DNA of 64,000 nucleotides from Phaseolus vulgaris. Lineage: Eukaryota; Streptophyta; Magnoliopsida; Fabales; Fabaceae. Positions 9,895 through 20,814 of the stretch are shown here, in pieces. Position numbers and translations under genes: made by a program. The stretch's first letter is position 1; each line of letters starts with the position of its first letter. The notes beneath the pieces were generated by a model. It was not told where the DNA came from, did no database searches, and saw only the letters and a program-made list of their open reading frames with translations. Location: contig NC_023749.2 in assembly GCF_000499845.2 (NCBI RefSeq), positions 18,419,138-18,483,137 of the forward strand, given 5' to 3'.

Positions 9895-10862
9895 ATCAGA
9901 ATTATATATGCCTCGTTCGGCATCAGAATTATTACTTTTAACGTAGTCAGAATTATATATGCCTCGTTCGGCATCAGAATTATTACTTTTAACGTAGTTA
10001 GAATTATATATGCCTCGCTCGGCATCAGAATTATTACTTTTAACGTAGTCAGAATTATATATGCCTCGTTCGGCATCAGAATTATTACTTTTAACGTAGT
10101 CAGAATTATATATGCCTCGCTCGGCATCAGAATTATTACTTTTAACGTAGTCAGAATTATATATGCCTCGTTCGGCATCAGAATTATTACTTTTAATGTA
10201 GTCAGAATTATATATGCCTCGTTCGGCATCAGAATTATTACTTTTAACGTAGTCAGAATTATATATGCCTCGCTCGGCATCAGAATTATTACTTTTAACG
10301 TAGTCTGAATTATATATGCCTCGTTCGACATCAGAATTATTACTTTTAACGTAGTCAAAATTATATATGCCTCGTTCGGCATCAGAATTATTACTTTTAA
10401 CGTAGTCAGAATTATATATGCCTCGTTCGGCATCAGAATTATTACTTTTAACGTAGTCAGAATTATATATGCCTCGCTCGGCATCAGAATTATTACTTTT
10501 AACGTAGTCAGAATTATATATGCGTCGTTCGGCATCAGAATTATTACTTTAACGTAATCGGAATTATTTATGCCTCGTTCGGCATCAGAATTTATCGGAT
10601 TTATATATGCCTCGTTCGGCATCAGACTTATTACTTTAACAATCGGAATTATTTATGCCACGTTCGGCATCAAAATTATTCAATTATCTATGCCACGCTC
10701 GGCGTCAAAATTAATTTATTTATGCCTCGTTCGGCATCCGACTCATTTCTGCCGAGTTCAGCATCAGAATTAACTTACTATAACGAAATCACAATTATGT
10801 ATTACTCGTTCGGCTTCGCATTGTTACTAACAGAATCAACTACACCCCGTTCGGCATCCAAA
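9895..10862. repeat. 51-bp tandem repeat array in element A
   Basis: About 13 regular units of 51 bp between about 9897 and 10560, with key segment TATGCCTCGTTCGGCATCAG. Increasingly degenerate, shortened units follow to about 10860. Each unit holds the inverted motif GCCTCGTTCGGC. Because 51 is divisible by 3, the array stays open on the minus strand (9855-10622, 17-residue period with MPNEAYIILTTLKVIIL). I take that frame as a by-product, not a gene. Tandem arrays between pol and the 3' LTR are known in Tat/Ogre elements. Confidence 0.93.
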
Positions 10863-10870
10863 ATAAAAAT

Positions 10871-12501
10871 CTACAGCATACAACCAAGGTTGGTCGGCAC
10901 AAGCTTTCCATCCACCACTAACTTCTCAATATCATACCGGTCGTCCTCCAGGGGCGTACCGTGCAGACAAGCCACTTGTTGGATGCCTAGCCGGAAGTAT
11001 TCTTCGCTAATGCGAAGCATAAAGTCCTGACACTTAGCCACTTCCGTCTTTAATGCCTCCTCCCGGTCGGCTCCTTGTTTCAGTTGCGCCTCAAGGTTCT
11101 TTGTAAGTTCCTCTTGCGCTTTTAAGGCTGTCTGCTTCTCCTCCAATTGAACCTTCAACCCCTCTGCCTTCTCGGTCGACATCTTAGCAGCTTGAGTGGC
11201 CTCGGTCACATCCTTCTTTAACCGAGGAATGGTAACGGTCGTCACTCTCTCTAGCTCTTCAACCACCGTCCGGCTTGCCATGAGCGCCCTACTTTGCAAC
11301 TCTAATGTTTCCACCATCAATTTAGTTGTTGGGATGGTGGCAAAAACCTCACTCTCTTCGGCAGTCAGCTCCGCCTGCAAGTGAGCTGCTATATCTAGGC
11401 CGACCGCCAACACCGTTGGCTCCGAAGCCGTACGGGATGACCCAGCTCGGCCCTCACGACTTCCCTTCGGAGGCCGAACCCTTTTCTTTGCAGCAGCCGA
11501 AGCACCCGCCGCAGTAACCGTTGTGGCCGGCACAGCTGCCGATGGCCCGGCCGTACCGATAGAAGCGTCCGCACGACTCATGATTTCTGCAAAACACAGG
11601 AATTAAACACTATTAATGAAGTTATTCAGTAAAACCGAATTTACAATTACATACCAATAAAATCCGCCCAGGGGTCGGACGACGCATATAATGAAATTAT
11701 CTCCCTCGCAGGTAACTTGTGAGGGAGTTGGTCAAATACCACCATGACGGCCTTATCCAAATCCGACAAAGCCATACGAGAACTCGCGTTAAGCACAGTC
11801 GGATCCTGGGTCCAATGAAATGGAAACTTAGTAATACCATCATTATAAAAGTACTCTAGGCCGTCCGGCTCTACGAATATCTTGAAATATCGTTCCTTGA
11901 AATTCTTGTAGGACGTGGTGAAGGCCGCAAACCGCACACTTCCCGGACGGCTGGTCAATGACACCCAACTTACAGGGTTGGACGAATGTGTGTTATAATA
12001 AAATAAAAACACTCCCGCTCTGGGCGTCAAGTCAAAAAGTTGACACACCATTCGGAAGGCCTGCATGCACGCCCACGCGTTCGGATGAAGTTGGGTTGGT
12101 GCTATGTTGAGAAACCGTAGCACATCCATTGTGAACTCATCGAACGGCAACGTTACTTTCAAATCAACGAATAACGTACTATAAACATAAAAGAAATCTA
12201 CCGGAGCATTCTCCCTTCCATGACAGACACGGTCGGTGTACCCACATATTTCAGCAATGAGAATATCTGAAGGTAAACCCGACCGCACTACGGGGGCCCT
12301 AGCTATCACTTTGTCAAGGTCGTCCGGTTTCTTAAAAACAGTGGGTGTGTTCCTAACACTCATATCTACCCAGTCATAGCTCGGACCCACAGATCCACTC
12401 GTACTTTCGTCACTTCCGGACGATGACTCCCCACTCTCACCCGACTCTCTACTCCCTACCCTATTTGAAGAAAGTTGCGACATAACTAACCTTTCGTTCA
12501 C
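10871..12501 (-). CDS. Element A antisense ORF with one intron (gypsy-associated plant protein)
   Basis: Two minus-strand frames join across a clear 68-bp intron. Exon 1 is 12501-11655, ending ATTG/GTATGT. Exon 2 starts at 11586 after TTTTGCAG and runs to 10871. Phase is preserved, giving about 520 codons; ATG 12483 is an alternative start. The N-terminus is Ser/Glu-rich. Exon 1 holds a conserved globular domain (TQLHPNAWACMQAFRMVCQL, a Trp/Phe-rich centre). Exon 2 is Ala-rich and then a long coiled coil (about 110 residues of Leu/Glu/Lys heptads), ending LVVDGKLVP. It resembles the 'putative gypsy type transposon' domain proteins (PF04195, by memory). Antisense ORFs downstream of pol are known in Tat-lineage elements, but their role is unknown. 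Intact here. Confidence 0.85.
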
Positions 12502-12559
12502 AAATTAACACCTCGAAAGAACAACCATTACGACTCTTCGGCCTTTGTTCACCTCGAGC

Positions 12560-12571
12560 CTGGGGGGCAAG
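12560..12571 (+). promoter_or_regulatory. Polypurine tract of element A
   Basis: CTGGGGGGCAAG lies immediately before the 3' LTR. This is the usual position of the plus-strand primer. Confidence 0.75.
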
Positions 12572-13040
12572 TGTACCGGCAGGCACCGGACGAACTGATG
12601 TATCGACCGGCCGACCGAACTCATAATAAATGTGAGGGCGCAACAAGACTAAGGTAGTTAAGATACTCCGAAAAATAAGGAATACGCGTGTGAAGAAGAT
12701 ATTTTCCCCCGGGTATTCCGGAGCACGATTGGTAAAACCTATCCATAACCACCCTGAGCCTAAGAGGTAGAAAGCCCATTTAGAGGTAGAAAGCCCATTT
12801 AGCAATCCTATAAATACAGTGCTCAAGCCAGAGAAAGGTACGTTTTGATTCACTTACTAAACCTCACTTAGAATCTCATACTTACTTGAGCGTCGGAGTG
12901 CCTTCGCAGGTACCCTCCCCCGCCCGACCGAAGGAGACACCAAGAAGGAGCGACCGACTGAAGGAGAAGAAGACCGACACGTCAGCAACTACACTACATC
13001 AACCGACCGTGCCTGGGCCCCATCTCTCCACTCAGGTACA
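12572..13040 (+). repeat. 3' LTR of element A
   Basis: 469 bp, same length as the 5' LTR and identical by eye except for one C/T change near 12602 (C near 3833 in the 5' LTR). It ends CAGGTACA and is followed by the ATAAA duplication. Confidence 0.95.
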
Positions 13041-13800
13041 ATAAAAGTTGAATCTATAAATATAAATTAACATTTATTTTTATTATTATTAATGATGTAA
13101 TCATGTTAATTTCAAGTAAAAAATATATAATTATAAAAATACCAAAGTAGTACTAATTAGATTTATTTTTATTTTATTTTATATTTTTTTATCTTTAGCT
13201 AATTTTGATTTGTCTTTATTTTATATTTTTTATGTTTTTAGTTATTATTATTTTTTTTTGTCATTCTTTATTTATTTCTGTTTTTGTTTTTATTTTTATT
13301 GTTGTTGTTTTTATTTTCTATATTCATTTTTTTTAACATTATTTTATTCTTAATTTTAAACATTAAGTGTAGCATTTATATTAATTTTTTTTTAATATTT
13401 AATATTTCGCATCTAGGATAGACACTTCAATATTATTTGTGTTTAGTACTAATTAATACTAATTGACTTTGATTTTTTCATAATTATGTTCCATATTTTT
13501 TAATACTAATTTATGTTTATAGATTCAACTTGTATGTTGTTGTAGGATTTAATTTTTTATTTTCTTATTTAAAAAAAAAACTAAATATTTTTAATTTCCT
13601 ACTTTTTTTTTTATTTTGTAAAAACTCATTTCTTTAATTATTAATTATATTTCTAATTATTTTAAACATTACAAATATTTATTTTTTAATACATTCAAAA
13701 TTAAAATTTTCAATTTTTTTTTTAAATTGTGCTAAACAGAAAAATTAAAAAAAAGGTGCTAAATAAAAAAATAAGAAAAAAAATATTAGATGGAAAAAAA

Positions 13801-14400
13801 ATGTAAATAGTATTATATAAAAAATTTAGTGGCCATCACATGCACATCAAGCACATGAGGAGTTTGTTAATAGAAATCAGCCACGTTGCCTGTTCAAGTC
13901 TGTTACATTTATTTTCTTTCGTATATAAAACACACACTCTGTCGTAAAAGAAAATTAAGATTCAAAATTTTACATTGGATCGTTTTACCTTAAAAATATG
14001 TATTTATTTAAAGTTAAAAACTAATTTCAATTAAACTAAATGTTAAAATATATCTTGTCCGTTTATTTATATATTTTAACATACTTTGAATAAATCTATA
14101 AGGGATAACAGATAATTTTCATAAAATACTTTCTTAGAACATAACTATACACAAATCTAGCTAATTTTATTTCATGATATTATTCTTAAAACAATTTTTA
14201 TTTTAAAGGAAGTAATATTAAGTTCCAGTAAAGGATAATATAAAATAACTTATTTTTTAATTAAAAATAGTAAAATTAAATTATGTTATTTCACTTCCTA
14301 TAAGTTAAATATATGATTTTTAAAACTTGTGAAGACGAATGATCTCAAACTCAATTAATCTAATACATTATTAAGTATAGAAAAACGTTATCCGTAATTG
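13801..14400. other. AT-rich intergenic DNA upstream of PYR4
   Basis: No open frame looks coding. The stretch between the fold-back element and the PYR4 leader probably contains the PYR4 promoter. No single TATA box could be chosen in this AT-rich sequence. Confidence 0.45.
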
Positions 14401-15157
14401 CTACGCTGCGTTTTAGCATCTTTTATTGTTTTCTAGAATTGCTTGATTCGTGTGCGGGATACGATAAACGCGATTGAAGTGCGTTTCGTGAGGATTCAGG
14501 CACAGAAACGATTCGTTTTGCGAATAGTACGATACTCATAGCCGTTTTATTTATCTTCTAGTTCGTTCTCTACTCTATCTGTGATGTTTGGTTACTCGTT
14601 TGCTATAGTGTGCTGCATTGTGCCGGTTGTGTTATTCTATTTACATTTTATCCAGGGATGAATTTTAATGATGAAGTTACTTCCTGTTGTTTGTTATTTT
14701 CTTGGTATTTGTTTGTAACTAACAGATTTGATGAGCAGTTGATTGTTACAATTTGATCTACAGTAGGTGATTAGCTGTTTGTTACAACTATATAGGATGC
14801 ATTTGACTATTTGTTGTTGTTGCTCTTAATTTTCCAAGCTATTAATGTAGTTTGACTTACATCTGGTTTCGTTTTTTGTTTTAAATTTTGTTCAGTATGG
14901 CCTTTCAAGCACTGTTTAATGTGGTTAGGTTCGTTTTGTCAAATGTTTTTGAGGGAATTGGGAAAAACCAACCAGAAGGTTTTAAGATGTATTGGGTTGG
15001 ATTGGACTATAATATATCATTACCTCCCCTATCCGGAAAGGTGAAACCTTTGGTCATTTTTTTGCCCTCTTTGACGCTAATTACTCTAGTGCTTTTGTTT
15101 TTACCCTTTTGTTACAGGTATTAAGGTTGTAATAAAAAAAGGTTCATCGGCTTTAAG
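14401..15157 (+). promoter_or_regulatory. Probable PYR4 leader and 5' UTR intron
   Basis: Base composition changes near 14400 to mixed GC content typical of a plant transcript leader. A strong acceptor TTTGTTACAG ends at about 15117. Downstream of it an in-frame TAA (15122-15124) precedes the PYR4 ATG, so translation starts at 15158. A 75-codon frame starting at 14888/14897 does not join in frame to PYR4. I regard it as intronic or an upstream ORF. Exact transcript start and splice sites are unresolved. Confidence 0.4.
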
Positions 15158-18100
15158 ATGGAGCTCACTATTACGCAGCCTGATGATTGGCATCTTCACC
15201 TTCGTGATGGTTCTCTTCTTGAAGCTGTCCTCCCTCACAGGTCATTTTGCTTGCATTATTAAAAAAAAACTAATACTCTGCTAAAAATTGGAAACTGTCA
15301 TATTGCATATTTCTAAGTTTCAGTATCTAGTATATATATTACAAAATGATAGCACATCACAGAAAAGTTAATTGTGATTTCGCACACAAGATACAAGCTA
15401 GGTGGTTAAATTAAAATGGAGAAAGACATTGAGAGTTATTTGAGGTTGTTAAGTATCCCTCTAGCTCAAACGGAAGTTTTATTGTACTGCAAGATGACTA
15501 GCTATGCTCTACGGAAGTTTGGGCTTTAAAAGGGCAGAAGAAAAGTGGGAGTAGCATAAATGAGTACGTTAATATGTGTGGTCAGCAAGAAAGGATAAGT
15601 AGGAAATATTGGTTTGACTCCTATCGGGGAAAAAATGCTAGAAAATTGATAGAGGTGATTTGGTCAATCAAATGCTAGTATGCTACTAGAGGCACCAGTG
15701 AGGAGAGTAGATCACATAGTTTTAAGCCCAGTTAAAAGGGGTAGAGGGAGACCAATAAAGACATTAGAGGAAATTATTAAGAGGGATTTCATGTTGAATA
15801 TTATCCTTAAAATTTAGCTTTTGATTGAACCTAATCATTGCATTGTGTGATCTATGTAGCTGACTTTACATAGTGGAATAAGATTATTGATATTGTTGAT
15901 ACTCTACCCTTTCCTAATCTTTTGAGGTCAATGTGAGAAAGGCTTGTATTGTGCATCTTTGTATGGTATGCCATCAATTTTGTTTATTGCATTCACGTTG
16001 AAATTCTCTCAAGAGTTCTGATTCAGACTATTGCTATTACAGTGCTAAGCATTTTGGAAGGGCTATAGTGATGCCAAATTTGAAACCACCCGTCACTACC
16101 ACATCTGCTGCTGTCACTTATCGAGAGTCCATTTTGAAAGCAATACCTACAGACAGCAACTTCACTCCTCTCATGACACTTTACCTCACAGACTTAACTA
16201 CGCCTGACGAGATTAAACATGCAAGTGAGTGTAATAAAAAAATATTACATATCTAAGATGAAGAGAAAAAGTTTTAAACGTATCTGTAACTTTATTTGTG
16301 TGTCTAATTTTATAGATGTAAATTTTGTTCTTAATCTGGTTAAAATAACGTTTCTGTTATCTTCTTTTACCTCTTATTGATCAGTCTTGTATTTGTTGCT
16401 ATGTAACTGTCTAATACATATAAGGCTCGATCCTTTAACAAATATCTCTAACATGGGCCATGAGGTCATGATAGTCAATGTTCATTTATCATTTGATTAG
16501 ATTGCGCCCTCAATGCTCATCTGGCTTTGTTCCTCCAATCCCTATTTATCATAGTACAATACTTGATTATGCAACTTGCATTGACAGAAAAGAGTGGACT
16601 TGTTTATGGTGTGAAGTTGTATCCTGCTGGTGCTACTACGAATTCCCAAGATGGTGTTACAGATCTTTTTGGAAATTGTTTTTCTGTTCTCAAGGAAATG
16701 GCTGAGCAAAATTTACCATTATTGGTAATTTAGATTTTTATTTTTAATGGTTGTTTTTGTTTTTGTTTATTTCCTTACATTCTTTTTACCATTATTGTTT
16801 TTGTTTTTGTGTATCAATGTTTAATGTTCTTATACTGATGCTTAAGAATGTATTGCATTCTTATTTTCCATGCTCGCCTTCTTAATTCAAATGAGTTCTA
16901 ATAAGTCACGTTTTTCATGAATTATTTCATGCCATTTAATAGAATGCATGTACTAGGTGCTATGTTGGATACCAATTTTGGAGCATGTCCACTTTGAAAA
17001 CATCTACTAACTCTTCAACACTTAACTATGAACTGAGTAGTGCGTGTGGCAGTCAGTGCTGGCTAGTGGCCTGCTTACTTCTTTGTGTTTGCCCTTTATT
17101 TAATATGTAAAACTTGTAAGTTTACATTATACTTTCTTATCAGTGAATCACTATGCATTACAGGTTCACGGAGAGGTTACAAATTCAGAAGTAGATATTT
17201 TTGACCGAGAAAAGGTCTTTATTGAAACAATTTTGGAGCCTTTAGTTCAAAGGCTTCCACAACTGAAGGTTGTGATGGAGCATATTACTACTGCAGATGC
17301 TGTTAAATTTGTAGAGTCTTGCAAAGAAGGTAACCGAATAAATTTCTTGGAAGAGCTAATTCATCATTGTGTTGTATTTAATTTTAAAATTATTCTCATG
17401 ATTTGCTATGTTTGTAAGGTTACGTAGCTGCAACTGTAACACCACAACATCTTCTTCTTAATCGTAATGCTTTGTTCCAAGGTGGCTTACAGCCTCACAA
17501 TTACTGTCTTCCCGTGCTCAAAAGAGAGATCCATAGTATGTATCTTTGATTTCCTTCCCGTACAATCTATAATAAATTTCAACATCTTCTAGGTGTTATA
17601 CCACAGTTTACAAATTGAACTAATGATTCAGTCGAAATTTGAAGATTGGTGAAATAATTTAAATCATGATTTTTTTTGTAATTTTCTTCGCGTTACACTC
17701 TGTTAATTAAATTAATTAGATTCCTGTTTGATTTGATTGGGAAAAGATAAATATGTTTTGAAAGTGCATTGAATGGTCTTTCAAGAAACAAGTTGTACTT
17801 CATAATTTTTAATTGCAGAGTGAGTACACACTACGTGCTACACATTACCATTGAAGAGTTTCAGTCTTTATGCTATAAAAATTCCTGGAGTTAGGTTTAG
17901 GAAATGTCACTAGGGACAAGGATCATCATGTTGATAATGTTTCCAAACTGTACAAATCCTGGTCATCTTGTCTCATTTTTTTTATTTGTTTTTATTTAGG
18001 ACAGGCTATTGTTTCGGCTGTTACTAGTGGAAGTAAACGATTTTTCCTTGGAACTGATAGTGCACCACATGATAGGCGTAAAAAAGAATGTTCATGTGGA

Positions 18101-18757
18101 TGTGCTGGGATATACAACTCCCCGGTTGCTCTATCACTATATGCTAAGGTTTTTGAAGAGGTAAACACTTCATTTCACTAATGTCCATTTGGGTAGATTT
18201 CAGAAGGGTGGTTGTTTTGTATCCATTCAATTGGAATATGCAGAGTTTGTGAGAATAATGAAAATTTGTGATTGGATGCAAAAATATATTTTTTATGGTT
18301 TGCAAAACAAGTAATACTGTATGTTAGAGGTGATGATGATATCTAATAATTGCATAACATGTCTGTAATTTTTGGCATGAATTTCTCACGTGTACATTAA
18401 TTGTATGATAATATGCTTATATGAGTATGTTTATATTATTTTGCATGCTTTCTGAAAGTTTGTGGAGTTCAATATTAAAATTCTTTTACGACAATGTTGT
18501 AATTTTAGGCCGGTGCACTTGATAAGCTGGAGGCTTTTACAAGCTTTAATGGACCTGACTTCTATGGCCTCCCTAGAAATAAGTCAAAGATTAAACTGAG
18601 GAAAGCTCCTTGGAAAGTACCTGATTATTTGTCATTTCCATTTGGAGACATTGTTCCCATGTTTGCTGGTGAAACTCTTGAATGGGAGGCATGCCTTGTT
18701 GACTTACACGTCGATTTCAAAGTTCGGCATCCTTCAGCTCAAATTACTGATTTCTGA
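15158..18757 (+). CDS. PYR4: Dihydroorotase, de novo pyrimidine biosynthesis, seven exons
   Basis: Catalyses reversible cyclisation of N-carbamoyl-L-aspartate to L-dihydroorotate, the third step of UMP synthesis; in plants it is usually organellar (plastid or mitochondrial). Exons: 15158-15240, 16043-16224, 16588-16724, 17164-17329, 17419-17535, 18000-18160, 18509-18757. All introns are GT-AG and all phases agree, giving 364 residues. Metal and active-site residues are visible: HLHLRDG (His12, His14), MPN, carboxylated-Lys motif [11 protein letters not shown] (Lys98), VHGE (His136), MEHITT (His174) and GTDSAPH (Asp248). This is the bacterial type-II-like form of about 345-350 residues. Two oddities: the start gives no visible transit peptide, and the C-terminus runs about 20 residues past the usual GETLEW end. 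Function is very secure; the ends of the model are less so. Confidence 0.95.
15420..15910 (+). pseudogene. LINE-type reverse transcriptase tail remnant in PYR4 intron 1
   Basis: Translation of 15700-15850 gives a segment reading about [20 protein letters not shown]. It is followed, in broken frame, by a part resembling the Asp-Arg-x-x-Trp stretch common at the end of plant non-LTR (LINE) reverse transcriptase ORFs. There are stops and frame changes. It is a decayed fragment within the 802-bp first intron. Confidence 0.5.
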
Positions 18758-18980
18758 GATGCGGATTTATGTAGTGAACTTCGATCAAGTAATCTTGTTC
18801 TAGTTTTTTCAGTCCGTTCTGCGTTTATTTTGCAGACTGTTATCTTTTCCATTTTCTAGGTCAGGTAAGTTTCACTATGAACCAAAGCACTGACCGTGAT
18901 TCATATATCATTTGTTGTTGAGCTGGGAATTTATATAGAATTCACAACTTTGATTAGGAATTCGGTTGTCGGATTTTATC

Positions 18981-18986
18981 AATAAA
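18981..18986 (+). terminator. Candidate polyadenylation signal of PYR4
   Basis: AATAAA lies 224 bp after the PYR4 stop, in a T-rich 3' UTR-like context. This is the best candidate near-upstream element for cleavage and polyadenylation. Confidence 0.5.
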
Positions 18987-19229
18987 CACTGCTTATAAGT
19001 TTTCCAGATGAACCAAAGCGTCACAGGCAACACGAGTCTACTGGAACTTCAAATTTCATAGCTTGTTTCAAAATACTTTTATTTCTCTTTTTTATTTTAA
19101 TATATTGAGCAGTGTTATTTCGTATTAACGACATTTTTATCTACACGAATAATGTAGAGGCTTCACTTTACACGTCCCTGGCTGCTTCTTCCTGTACCTT
19201 CATACTTTCTTGTGCCACCCCCATAAGTT

Positions 19230-19445
19230 TTTTGCATTCCAAAAATATCCTTTTTAATATTTCAGATTACATAATCGGAAGTCTTTTCTATACCTAAGAT
19301 TAGCTTCAATCCGGAAGCTTTTTTTCAGATGTGTAATTAGCTTCTGGATTATATAATCTGGAAGTCTTTTCTAAATATGAGATTGATTTCTGGATTATGT
19401 AATCCAGAATATATCCAGATTACATAATCCATAGGATTATTTTAA
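19230..19445. repeat. Cluster of short inverted motifs
   Basis: Several copies of a GATTA-x-x-TAATC palindrome occur here, for example CTGGATTATGTAATCCAG, alternating with GGAAGTCTTTTCTA. Similar material occurs in AT-rich legume intergenic DNA. No coding content; possibly a decayed MITE. Confidence 0.4.
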
Positions 19446-19604
19446 ATTCAAAGGGGTGGACAAAAAAAAGAGGATAAAACGGTATTTTCACATTTAGTAA
19501 GGAGTGACACAAGAAGATATGGAGGTGTAGGAAGAAAGAATCACGTCCCCTTCGTACACAAACTCTAGTCTTATTCATTTGGGTGTTTCTTCATATAACC
19601 TCAA

Positions 19605-19765
19605 AATTCTTCCTGCACTCTATCAATTTTCAAAAAGACTGTTTTATCCTTTTTTTTAATGACTTTGATTATCTTTTCTGGAACATACATTCTATCAATT
19701 TTCAAAAACAGTGTTTTATCTTTTTTTTTAATGATTTCCGGATTATCTTTTTCGGAATATACATT
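19605..19765. repeat. Two-copy direct repeat
   Basis: The segment with CTATCAATTTTCAAAAA, TGTTTTATC and a T run followed by AATGA occurs twice, near 19618-19665 and 19692-19738. A 127-codon frame crosses it but is Phe/Ile-rich low complexity and not taken as a gene. Confidence 0.5.
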
Positions 19766-20387
19766 CTAGAATCCATGAAATGTATTCTGGAATTTGTGGA
19801 AATCATTTTTTGGAATAGAAGTTTTAAAATAAACTTTCGAGAATATATATTTATGGAGCTTTTGGTTATTTCACCTATTTCATTGGGCAGGAAATTTTTT
19901 GATGTGGTGATAGCAGAAACACCCTATTCATTTTCCCTTATTCTGCTGTTAGGTGCAAGAATGTAACAATTGAAAATAGATGACCCAATTGTTACTATGC
20001 TCACCCAAACTCTATAATTTTTTTCCAGCTTCCCAGAATTTACACAGGGTGTTTATTTATAACTCTTGATTCCCAATGTGAGTGTGTTTTCACTAACTTT
20101 TATATTTAGAAGCTTGACCAACCAATTTGGCAACTAACTTTTTCTGAAACAGGCCCGTAATTCCACTTATTACAATTATCCCCGCCTTCCAAAATGACTT
20201 GTCCTCATGGCCTTATAGCTTGCCAATGAAAATTGAAAATTGAAAATTGGTGTTGAAATGTGTGTAGTTCCAGCCAAACTTCATCTTCGAGGTTAGTATG
20301 CTACCACGGAATCAGCACCTCAGTAACAACTCAATTGCCCTTTTTCTTCATTCTTATGTCTAAAATCGCCATTGGCTGTGGGTGCGT

Positions 20388-20600
20388 CTAATCTTCTTCA
20401 TTGTATACCGGAAACTCTTGCAATATGGCATGAGTACGATGATGTTTCTTTGGCAATGACACATGAAAAACATCATATATTTGTGTACCAATGGATAGCT
20501 CAAGTTTGTAAGCCATCTTGCGAACTCTCTTGAACACCCTTAAAGGGCCATAATGCTTTGTAACTAAGTTGCGGAAATGATGTATTTGCCAAACTGAATT
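20388..20600 (-). pseudogene. Ty3/gypsy integrase C-terminal (chromovirus-like) remnant
   Basis: The minus strand reads LVTKHYGPLRVFKRVRKMAY followed by KLELSIGTQIYDVFHVSLPK. This is the end-of-integrase signature of chromovirus-type gypsy polyproteins (KYYGPF..., VFHVS.LKK). The fragment is short and lacks the rest of pol nearby. The matching integrase part lies at 22560-23280 in the same orientation, beyond an inserted minisatellite. Confidence 0.75.
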
Positions 20601-20814
20601 GCTTATAAGTAAGGTAAGTAAGGGTAAGAAAAAAATCCAAATTACCAAATTCAATTTGTAATTTTTCAAATTCATATTGCTTTTAATCCAATTAAATGGA
20701 TTTATCTCAAATCCAAATCCATATTTTTGGATTTTAAATTCAATCCATTTAATTGGATATGAATTACATAGATACATTTTTTTATTATCCAAAATAGGTT
20801 TTCGTTTGAATTTT

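Larger units (their letters stand above)
3803..13040 (+). mobile_element. Element A: Tat-type Ty3/gypsy LTR retrotransposon
   Basis: A 9238-bp element with TG...CA LTRs and a 5-bp target duplication ATAAA (3798-3802 and 13041-13045). The order is 5' LTR, primer site, gag-protease-RT-RNase H-second RNase H-integrase, 51-bp tandem repeats, antisense spliced ORF, polypurine tract, 3' LTR. A second RNase H between RT/RNase H and integrase, plus tandem repeats and an antisense ORF after pol, fits the Tat lineage (Ogre, Retand, RIRE2 and relatives). The LTRs differ at one position in 469, so insertion is recent. Pol has a one-base frameshift (about 7341-7346) and a premature stop (9613-9615), so this copy probably cannot make a full polyprotein. 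Confidence 0.93.
3541..13800. repeat. Fold-back inverted repeat split by a retrotransposon
   Basis: The AT-rich left arm (3541-3802, resuming at 13046-13070 after the LTR element) matches the reverse complement of 13508-13800. Shared landmarks are AATCCTACAA, ATATTTGTAATGTTT, CTAATATTTTTTTTCT and GTTGAATCTATAAA. The arms are about 290 bp, diverged, with a spacer of roughly 440 bp (13071-13507). The alignment continues across the LTR-element insertion point, so the fold-back is older. Its outer ends and target duplication could not be fixed. Confidence 0.6.

Noticed and set aside
9855..10622. 255-codon minus-strand frame with a 17-residue repeat
   Set aside because: A direct consequence of a 51-bp tandem repeat; kept as a finding but not called a gene.
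14888..15124. 78-codon frame upstream of PYR4 as a transit peptide
   Set aside because: Joining its possible donor to the acceptor at 15117 does not give an open frame into PYR4.
19583..19966. 127-codon + strand frame
   Set aside because: Phe/Ile/Asn-rich low complexity over a two-copy direct repeat, no family resemblance.
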